A DNA stretch of 14,152 bases from Isotricha intestinalis (taxonomy: Eukaryota; Ciliophora; Litostomatea; Vestibuliferida; Isotrichidae). The position numbers and the translations under genes were made by a program. Location: contig JAJJLU010004364.1 of the NCBI GenBank assembly GCA_023807065.1, forward strand, positions 1-14,152, read 5' to 3'. Under the pieces are notes generated by a model that did no database searches, was not told where the DNA came from, and saw only the letters and a program-made list of their open reading frames with translations. Shown one piece after another: positions 7,909-14,152 of this stretch (positions within the stretch are counted from its first letter, which is position 1; every line of letters starts with the position of its first letter).

Positions 7909-9543
7909 TTATTCTATCACAGGAAATAATTTTGGTGAATTTAAATAAATAACATAAGTTAAAAATAACATTGAAGAAATTAGTAATATATTTCTAATAA
8001 TAAAATAAACATTACATAAAGGTCTTAAATTAGTTTTTGGAAATTTATAATTTTCAATTGGTAATCTTCTACATAAATCAATGATTAAACTAATAAATCT
8101 AAAAAAATAAAAAAGAAGAATTGACTCATTTTCATTATCAATATCATAAAACCAAGGAGAATCAAATTTATTTTTTGATTTAATGATATTATTCATTGTT
8201 ATTTGCTTTGAATTATTTACTCTTTCAAATTTTTTTAATCGATAAATTGAATCTTCAGAAATTAAAAAATAATCTAATAAATTTTTTTTAGTTTCTTTTA
8301 AAATGGAAATAATAGAATCTTCTTCTTTACTTCCATTAATTTTATTATTAATTGAATGAATGATTTCAATTATATTTTCTTTTTCTTTTTTTGATAATTT
8401 AAAAAGTTCTTTTGGAAAATTTAATTGATAAAAAAATTCAATTTCTTCGAAATATTTTCTTTTATCTTCTTCTAAATATTTATATATAATTTTCTTATTC
8501 GAAGTAATAAATTTAATAACTTTAGTAAAACAAATCCAATCTTTATCATTTATTTTATCACTCGAATTAAAAAAATTTAAAAAGTCTTTAAAAATTATAG
8601 TAAAAAAAGGGAAATTATTTATTATATAATTTTCTAATTGTCTTTGTAACAAATATACTCCTTTATTTTCTAAATATTCCAAATATATATTTCCAAAATC
8701 AGAAACTGAAATTATATTTTGAGTTTTATCATTTAAAATTTTTCTATAATAAAAAAATATTCCTTTTATTAATTCTCTATATATATAATTTAATTCCTTA
8801 TTTAACTCATTTTTAATATTTTCTTTATTTTTTTCTAAATAAAATTTATGAATTTTTTCAGAAAATACACTTATACAAGATAAAAATAATAAATTAGTTT
8901 TTGCTTCATTTATTTTTATTAAAATCGAATTAATACAAAAGAAATATTTATCAAATAAAAAATTTGATTCAATCTCATTTATTATTGAATCAAATAAACA
9001 TTTAAAAATATTAAAAGAAAAAGATCTTTCATAATTAAAAGAGGAAATATTAATATTCTCATTTTTAGATATTAAAATATATTTTTTATTTTTTCCTTCA
9101 TAATTAACAATTTCAAAAAGTAATCTTTCATATAAATAATCAAAAATTTTAAATTTTTTATGATTAAATTTATATTCTAAATTATTATTAATTGGAAAAT
9201 TCAAAATAATTTTTAGTATATGATCAAAGAATAAAGAATATAATTTAATAAAATCATTTATTGATTCTATTTTATTATTACAACATTTAAATAAGATTGA
9301 TAAAATATCTGGAAATAAAACATAAAAATTATAAATGTGTTCAGAATATGAATTTGTTACACTAAAATTTTTTTTAATGTAATTTGATAGAAAATCATAT
9401 ATGAAAGTAACATTGTTTTTTTTATCATCATTTAAACAAATTTCAATAAAGTCTTTTATATCAATATTATATATAAAAGAAGGAGAATTTTTTTTATCAT
9501 CTTTTATATAATTATCTATAAAATCTTTTATTTCTTTAAACAT
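7909..9543 (-). CDS. Unrecognised helical protein with C-terminal membrane anchor
   Basis: A 544-residue protein I do not recognise. Almost the whole length looks alpha-helical: Phe-, Ile- and Leu-rich with regularly spaced charges and no poly-Asn, which suggests a folded globular or helical-repeat (solenoid-like) protein. No catalytic motif is visible. Near the C-terminus there is one strongly hydrophobic stretch at about 475-491 (ILLFYFFRFISLIIDLC) and a longer one at about 509-534, followed by only ten residues ending FPVIE. No N-terminal signal peptide is seen (start MFKEIKDFIDNYIKDD). This layout suggests a tail-anchored or hairpin membrane protein with its main domain in the cytosol. 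The order of helices loosely recalls solenoid trafficking proteins, but I would not name a family. It shares a 113-base divergent promoter gap with the IQ-motif gene. The stop is TAA. Confidence 0.68.
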   Translation of the reverse strand: MFKEIKDFIDNYIKDDKKNSPSFIYNIDIKDFIEICLNDDKKNNVTFIYDFLSNYIKKNFSVTNSYSEHIYNFYVLFPDILSILFKCCNNKIESINDFIKLYSLFFDHILKIILNFPINNNLEYKFNHKKFKIFDYLYERLLFEIVNYEGKNKKYILISKNENINISSFNYERSFSFNIFKCLFDSIINEIESNFLFDKYFFCINSILIKINEAKTNLLFLSCISVFSEKIHKFYLEKNKENIKNELNKELNYIYRELIKGIFFYYRKILNDKTQNIISVSDFGNIYLEYLENKGVYLLQRQLENYIINNFPFFTIIFKDFLNFFNSSDKINDKDWICFTKVIKFITSNKKIIYKYLEEDKRKYFEEIEFFYQLNFPKELFKLSKKEKENIIEIIHSINNKINGSKEEDSIISILKETKKNLLDYFLISEDSIYRLKKFERVNNSKQITMNNIIKSKNKFDSPWFYDIDNENESILLFYFFRFISLIIDLCRRLPIENYKFPKTNLRPLCNVYFIIRNILLISSMLFLTYVIYLNSPKLFPVIE

Positions 9544-9656
9544 ATTTAAAATTATTTTTATGTGAAATAAAAAATTAATTTTTTTTTTGAGTTAAATTTT
9601 CATTTTTAAATTTTATAATTAAAATAATAATAATCTAAATTTTAACTAATAAAAAA
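9544..9656. promoter_or_regulatory. Divergent promoter gap (membrane-anchored unknown leftward, IQ/Sfi1-like gene rightward)
   Basis: Only 113 bases lie between two outward-facing start codons. The gap holds an uninterrupted T run and A/T alternations but no motif I can separate from background. The function is inferred from position. Confidence 0.45.
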
Positions 9657-12122
9657 ATGTATAAAATAAAACCAGAATATAAAAACAAAGCATATATAAA
9701 AAAAAGAATCCAATCATTAGAAAAGAATTACTGTAAAGATATATTAAAAAATCCATTAGCAAATATAACAATAAGCAATTTAAACATAAATTCTAAAAAG
9801 GAAAAAAAATTACAAATGAAAACAAAATCAGAAAAAGAATCGTTAAGAAAGGAATCAATGGATGCATGTAAAAGAATATCTCAAGAGAAAAGAAAAAATA
9901 AAAAACCTAGAAATTTTTTTAATAAAAGTAAAAGAATAATAATAAATGATAATTTTAATAATATAATAAACGACAGTTCATTTTTTTTTAAAAACCACCT
10001 CGATGAAAAATCAAAAAGACACAAAAATAAAACATACTTATCCCCATTAAAAAATGAGAATAAAAAATTAGAAAATAGATTAAATATAACAGAACAAGAA
10101 ATATTAAATATTTCCAACAAAAAAAAGAAAGAGAAAAATTATGAAGAAAATAAAAGTTTTATATATGAAATAAATTCAGAAAATGATTATTTAGTAGAAA
10201 ATGATAATATAAATAATAAAATATTTGAAATAGAAAATAAAACATTTTTAAAAGAAAATTTAACTCCAATTCCAAAAAGAATAGGTCCAAAACAAAATCC
10301 AATTGCAGAATATGATTATAATCAAGCTAAAAGTGCTGCAATTCTTGTTAGAAGATTAGAATATTCTTATAATTTAAGATTAACTAAAATTTTCGAAAAT
10401 CATATAAATGAAATTATTTTTATTCAAAGAAAATTTAGAGAATTTTTAAAAAAAAAAAATCAAGGATTTATTCAAAAATTAGTAAATAATGAAATTCAAA
10501 GAATACAAAATGAACAAAGGTTAATTCAGTTTATAGAAAGAATTAATTTTGCCATTAAAAGAAATAAAATGAAAAAATTTTTTAGGGTTTTAATTAATGA
10601 TTATGCTTTTTTAATCAAGAAACATTTTTTGGATAAATTTGTAAATAAAATTATTGTTAATTATAGAAAATTTACATATAGGAAAAATCAAAAGAAAATT
10701 AAAAAATTTTCAAATAAATTAAGATTTATTTCTCAGCAAGTTATTAAAAAAAATTTAATTAATTTTTTTAGAAATTTCATTGAGAAAATTAATTTAATTA
10801 AAAAATTACAAAATTCAATTAAATTTTTTTTATTGAAAAATAATGAAAAATACAAATTAAAATTTTCATATCAATATCATCCATATTTATTTTTTAGATT
10901 AAAATATATGAATAATCCAACAAAAATAGAAAATAAAATTAATAAGTTTAAAAATTTCATTTTAAAATGGAAAAATTATACAAAAGAAAAAAAGGAAAAA
11001 AGGTTGATTGAATTTATTAATAGAATGAATCATATATTATTATATCAATTTTTTAATTCTTTTATAATGAAATTTGCAAGAAAAACAAATGCTTTTTTAA
11101 TATACTTTTTATTAAAGCCTTTATTTAATGATATTCTATTTATTTATTATAAAAATATGATTAATAAAGGATTATTAGGTTTAAGAGCTAATTCAAAAAA
11201 ACTCAAAAGGAACGATATTTTAAGTTTAAATCTTATTAAAAAATGCATTAAATCTATTTGTTTTAATCCTTTTATTAGGAAATTTAAAATAAGAAAATAT
11301 CATAATTTATTTATTAGAAAACTTATTATTGTTATTTACAGACATTTAAGATTTCAAAATAGAAAAATTTTATTTTCTTTAAGACAATATTCAATTAATA
11401 TAAAAATTTTAAATGAGAATAAAAGAAGAAATATTCTTAAATATTTCTTTTTAAGAAAAAATACAATTAATATAAGTATACCTTTCATTATTTGGAAAAA
11501 TATATATTTAATTGAAAAAAATAATAAAATTTCAAAAGAGTTATTAATAAAATGTAAATTGAAGAGTATTTTAAAAAATAATAAAATAAAATATAAACAA
11601 AGATTAATTCATTTTTTTTATTATTGGATTATTCAAATGTATAAATTGATTAATTATGAAAAAAAAGTATATTTTTTTATAAGTAGAATTATAGAAGTAC
11701 TTAAAATAAATGTTTATTCTTATATTTGTGAATGTTTAAAAAATATAATAATAAATATTAAAAAAAATCAAAATTTAAAGAATATTTTCGACAAAAATCA
11801 AACAAACAAAAAAAAATTGTTGAATTTTTATTTTCTCAAAATGAAATCAATTTTAAAAAAAGAAAAAATAATTAATTTTTCCATAAAACTAAATAAATAT
11901 TATAAAAAAAAAATAGTATTGAAAAAAAAGGATAATAGACAAAATACACTTAAAAAAATAATATTAAAAAAAGAACAAAATATTAAAAGCAAACTTTTGT
12001 TGTATTTCCATATTTGGAGAAAAAATACAATATATCAAAAACTTCTTTCATCAACAGAATTAATTCAAAGAGTTTATAGAAAATACAAAAAAAGAAAACA
12101 AAATAATAATAAAAAAAACTAA
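9657..12122 (+). CDS. IQ-motif, Sfi1-like helical-repeat protein, probably cytoskeletal/basal-body associated
   Basis: An 821-residue, very basic protein. Residues 1-200 are polar low-complexity Lys/Asn sequence. An IQ calmodulin-binding motif starts at I256-Q257 (IQRKFREFLKKK), and a second, cleaner one is at 803-814 near the C-terminus (IQRVYRKYKKRK). Between them run many helices of the type 'L-x-x-F-F-x-x-W/F-x-x-x'. The tryptophans lie in Sfi1-like settings: W438 (FILKWKNY), W613 (FIIWKNI), W657 (FFYYWIIQ) and W787 (LLYFHIWRKN). Sfi1 repeats bind centrin along a long helix at centrosomes and basal bodies; IQ motifs bind calmodulin or centrin-like EF-hand proteins. The repeats here are degenerate and irregularly spaced, so a true Sfi1 orthologue is not claimed. 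The family is known from protists with cilia or flagella. The start codon is preceded by AAAAAA. Codon third positions switch from A to T near 10,300. The stop is TAA. Confidence 0.7.
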   Translation: MYKIKPEYKNKAYIKKRIQSLEKNYCKDILKNPLANITISNLNINSKKEKKLQMKTKSEKESLRKESMDACKRISQEKRKNKKPRNFFNKSKRIIINDNFNNIINDSSFFFKNHLDEKSKRHKNKTYLSPLKNENKKLENRLNITEQEILNISNKKKKEKNYEENKSFIYEINSENDYLVENDNINNKIFEIENKTFLKENLTPIPKRIGPKQNPIAEYDYNQAKSAAILVRRLEYSYNLRLTKIFENHINEIIFIQRKFREFLKKKNQGFIQKLVNNEIQRIQNEQRLIQFIERINFAIKRNKMKKFFRVLINDYAFLIKKHFLDKFVNKIIVNYRKFTYRKNQKKIKKFSNKLRFISQQVIKKNLINFFRNFIEKINLIKKLQNSIKFFLLKNNEKYKLKFSYQYHPYLFFRLKYMNNPTKIENKINKFKNFILKWKNYTKEKKEKRLIEFINRMNHILLYQFFNSFIMKFARKTNAFLIYFLLKPLFNDILFIYYKNMINKGLLGLRANSKKLKRNDILSLNLIKKCIKSICFNPFIRKFKIRKYHNLFIRKLIIVIYRHLRFQNRKILFSLRQYSINIKILNENKRRNILKYFFLRKNTINISIPFIIWKNIYLIEKNNKISKELLIKCKLKSILKNNKIKYKQRLIHFFYYWIIQMYKLINYEKKVYFFISRIIEVLKINVYSYICECLKNIIINIKKNQNLKNIFDKNQTNKKKLLNFYFLKMKSILKKEKIINFSIKLNKYYKKKIVLKKKDNRQNTLKKIILKKEQNIKSKLLLYFHIWRKNTIYQKLLSSTELIQRVYRKYKKRKQNNNKKN

Positions 12123-12191
12123 TTATAAATTTATTCAAAATATAAATAACATAATATTTTTTTCCAAAAAAATTATAAAAAAAATTCAAAT
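12123..12191. other. Convergent 3' gap of 69 bases
   Basis: The IQ/Sfi1-like gene and the metallophosphoesterase gene end facing each other across 69 A/T-rich bases. Both transcripts must terminate here or run into the neighbouring gene. No hairpin or distinct signal is visible. Confidence 0.45.
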
Positions 12192-13055
12192 TTAAAATCT
12201 AAACTTGGAAATATTTTTAACAATCCAATTTCCATTTCTTTCTACTAAATCCATTTTTCCATAAAAACCAAGTTTCAAAGATCCAGGATTTAAAACATTA
12301 ATATCATATAAAGTACAAATTCCAGTTCCAAGATGAGTATGTCCATGTAAAACACTTAAAATATTATTTTTATTTTCATTAATATAATTATCCAATATTA
12401 AACTTCCTCCATAATAACATCCATTATTTTCAAAACAATTTGAAGAAGAAGATTTAAAAGGTCCATTATGACACAAAATAATCACTTTCTTATTTTTATT
12501 TTCTTTAATAAAATTAAATATTATATCTAAATCTTTTTTATATAACATTTCACCTTTTTCAAAATTTGGTTTTTCAAAATTGTCTATATAAGGGAAACCT
12601 TTCCAATCAACATCATTAAAACTAACATTATATTTATGATATTCTTTCTCATTTGAACTTATATTTGTTACACTTCCTCCAATTCCAACAACGAATAAAT
12701 TATCTGTTATATCATATTTTTTTTTATGAATATTTATTGATGAAGAACCAAATTTAATTTTATTATCTTCATTTTCAAATAATATTTTTGGATCTCTATT
12801 ACCTGGAATATATATTACTTTTGGTGATATATTTTCTAATATTTTTAATATTTCATTTATTAAGTTATAGTAGGTTTCCCCTATTTCTTTTTTATCTTGA
12901 TCTCCTACTGGAACTGAAACTAAATCTCCTAATATAAATATATAGTCAGGTTTATATGAATGTTTTTCACAATTTTCCCTAAGTTTATTTAAATTTTCAA
13001 TACTTTCATGAATATCTGATACTATTAGAATTGATATTTTATCTTTTTTATCCAT
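12192..13055 (-). CDS. Calcineurin-like metallophosphoesterase (YfcE/MJ0936-type signature)
   Basis: This 287-residue single-domain enzyme carries the full set of metal-binding motifs of the metallophosphoesterase superfamily, in order: D14-x-H16 (SDIHE), G43-D44 (LGDLV), G85-N86-R87-D88 (GNRD), H196 (CHNGP) and G238-H239-T240-H241. These bind two metal ions, usually Mn or Fe/Zn, and hydrolyse phosphoesters. The 'GNxD' form and the downstream VLNPGSL are features of the YfcE/MJ0936/Vps29-like phosphodiesterase branch rather than of PP2B-type protein phosphatases. The substrate cannot be told from sequence. There is no signal peptide or membrane segment, so it is probably cytosolic. A small Ser/Asn/Cys-rich insert (SSSSNCFENNGCYYGG, about residues 202-217) lies between the HNGP and GHTH motifs. 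The start is supported by AAAA before the ATG and by the D-x-H motif following at normal distance. The stop is TAA. Confidence 0.88.
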   Translation of the reverse strand: MDKKDKISILIVSDIHESIENLNKLRENCEKHSYKPDYIFILGDLVSVPVGDQDKKEIGETYYNLINEILKILENISPKVIYIPGNRDPKILFENEDNKIKFGSSSINIHKKKYDITDNLFVVGIGGSVTNISSNEKEYHKYNVSFNDVDWKGFPYIDNFEKPNFEKGEMLYKKDLDIIFNFIKENKNKKVIILCHNGPFKSSSSNCFENNGCYYGGSLILDNYINENKNNILSVLHGHTHLGTGICTLYDINVLNPGSLKLGFYGKMDLVERNGNWIVKNISKFRF

Positions 13056-13296
13056 TTTTTTTAAATAAAAAAGAAAAAGTAATACTTTATTTTTATTAAA
13101 TACACAAAAATGTCAACATTCATTTTTTATACTTTCTTTTCATAATTTATAATATGAGTATTGAAATTCATATTATTACTATTTATTATTTTATTGTTTG
13201 ATATGAATTAAATATGTTGAATTTTATAAAATACAATTTTATATAAAAAAAAAGTTAAATAATTTTAAAAAGATAATAAAAAAATTTAGTTTTATA
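13056..13296. other. Intergenic region, largest gap in the window
   Basis: These 241 bases between two minus-strand genes hold the promoter of the metallophosphoesterase gene and the 3' end of the coiled-coil gene. The sequence is A/T-rich with no believable small reading frame. A perfect 12-base palindrome (attttataaaat, 13221-13232) is present but unremarkable at this composition. I see no RNA gene. Confidence 0.4.
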
Positions 13297-14152
13297 TCAT
13301 TGACCTTCACTATTATCATTATTTACTTTTTCTTTTAAATTTCTATTCACAGAAGGATAATAATCATTATTTCTATGTTGAATATATAAATAATCATTAT
13401 TTCCATCATCAATTCCATTATAAACAATTTTTTCTCCAGAATTACTATTATACATTACATTATTTTCAAAATCATTAATATTAGTTTGTGTTTCATCAAC
13501 ATTTTCATCAATATTATTATCATATATATTATCCGGAATTTGTCTACTATAATCATAATTATTATCATTATAATTATTATTTGAATATTCAGTCATTGTA
13601 TGTAAATAATTATTATTAAATGAAGAATTTGTCCTTTGAGTATTATTATAATATTCATTATTAAATTGCCTTTCTGGAATTTGATAATTTGAATAATTAT
13701 TATTATAATTACTATTATTATTATTTTTAGGAGAATAATTATTGCTTTGATAAATTATATTTCTATTATTATTATTATTATTTAAACATGGATTTTCTCT
13801 TTTCATTTGTTCTTCATAAATAAGTCTTTGTTCTATATCTTCTGTGTTAGTTCCTTTGTCAAAGTAATTAAAAATTTTTTTTCCTTTATCATCAAATTCA
13901 TATAATCTTTTTTCATTCTTAGGTCTATTTAAATATTCAGTCATTGCTTTATGCATTTTTTCATTTTCAAATTTTAAATCATGAATAATTTTAAGTAATT
14001 TATCTTTAATAATATCAATTTCTTTTTCTCTTTCTAAAACAATATTTTGTAAATTTGATATTTGTTTAATATAATCATCTTCTTTGCTTTTAAAATAAAA
14101 TTCAAAATCTTTTTGTTTTTTTAAATATTCTCTTTGATTATAATTTCTACAA
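13297..14152 (-). CDS. Coiled-coil plus Asn/Tyr-rich protein (C-terminal part, runs off the right edge)
   Basis: The frame is open from base 14151 down to a TGA stop at 13297-13299, giving 284 visible residues. The ATG at 13954-13956 is internal: 65 further codons upstream read smoothly as a charged heptad-like coiled coil (for example KQISNLQNIVLEREKEIDII), so the true start lies beyond the window. The coiled coil leads into a short conserved-looking, moderately ordered segment (RPKNEKRLYEFDDKGKKIFN, then KGTNTEDIEQRLIYEEQMK). A disordered tail rich in Asn, Tyr, Ser and Asp follows. I do not recognise the family. The coiled-coil head with a polar tail is common among cytoskeletal and scaffold proteins, which is as far as the sequence allows. 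The Asn/Tyr-rich tail has prion-like composition. Confidence 0.7.
   Translation of the reverse strand, partial: CRNYNQREYLKKQKDFEFYFKSKEDDYIKQISNLQNIVLEREKEIDIIKDKLLKIIHDLKFENEKMHKAMTEYLNRPKNEKRLYEFDDKGKKIFNYFDKGTNTEDIEQRLIYEEQMKRENPCLNNNNNNRNIIYQSNNYSPKNNNNSNYNNNYSNYQIPERQFNNEYYNNTQRTNSSFNNNYLHTMTEYSNNNYNDNNYDYSRQIPDNIYDNNIDENVDETQTNINDFENNVMYNSNSGEKIVYNGIDDGNNDYLYIQHRNNDYYPSVNRNLKEKVNNDNSEGQ

Noticed and set aside
13221..13232. Perfect 12-base palindrome attttataaaat as an operator or terminator
   Set aside because: Palindromes of A and T of this length are expected by chance in DNA this AT-rich, and nothing else marks the site.
13056..13296. tRNA or other RNA gene in the largest gap
   Set aside because: There is no GC-richer patch, cloverleaf arms or A/B box-like sequence; in genomes this AT-rich RNA genes usually stand out as GC islands.
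1..14152. Giant-virus origin (compact, intronless, AT-rich, Asn-rich)
   Set aside because: A small-subunit processome WD40 protein, an IQ/Sfi1-like protein and a second cellular WD40 protein, with no viral core genes, point to a cellular nuclear genome.
1..14152. Ciliate nuclear code with TAA/TAG as Gln
   Set aside because: TAA ends five genes at sensible places, Gln is CAA throughout, and no in-frame TAA or TAG needs to be read through.

Overview
This window is nuclear DNA from a unicellular eukaryote with an extremely AT-rich, gene-dense genome. It holds eight protein genes, two of them cut by the window edges. Each full-length gene reads as one uninterrupted frame with no visible intron, and the gaps are only about 60-240 bases. 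TAA ends five of the genes whose stops are visible and TGA ends two. No TAA, TAG or TGA has to be read through, so the standard genetic code fits. Nearly all third codon positions are A or T, and Asn, Lys and Ile dominate the proteins.

The gene content is cellular: a ribosome-biogenesis WD40 protein, a second WD40 protein, a large IQ-motif protein with Sfi1-like W-containing helices, and a secreted S41-type protease homologue. With the compact layout and standard code, this would suit a gut-dwelling litostome (rumen-type) ciliate. An anaerobic gut fungus or another anaerobic protist remains possible. This placement is inference, because there is no rRNA or other marker here.

Layout, left to right: (1) N-terminal part of a WDR62/MAPKBP1- or CFAP52-like WD40 protein (minus). 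(2) S41-family protease-like type I membrane protein with a Cys-rich domain (minus). (3) Asn-rich low-complexity protein with a 41-Asn run and a CxxC...CxxC module (plus). (4) WDR75/Utp17 homologue of the small-subunit processome (plus). (5) Unrecognised helical protein with a C-terminal membrane anchor (minus). (6) Basic IQ/Sfi1-like protein, probably cytoskeletal (plus). (7) Calcineurin-like metallophosphoesterase of the YfcE/MJ0936 type (minus). (8) C-terminal part of a coiled-coil, Asn-rich protein (minus).

The genes do not form an operon-like functional unit. They are mixed housekeeping, cytoskeletal and secretory genes in both orientations, with two short divergent promoter gaps and two very short convergent 3' gaps. 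I see no mobile element, CRISPR array, tRNA, rRNA or telomeric repeat. The most notable signals are sharp A-to-T switches of third-position bias inside two plus-strand genes, a 27-base synonymous-codon duplication inside the poly-Asn tract, and the S41 homologue that keeps its serine motif without a lysine at the expected spacing.
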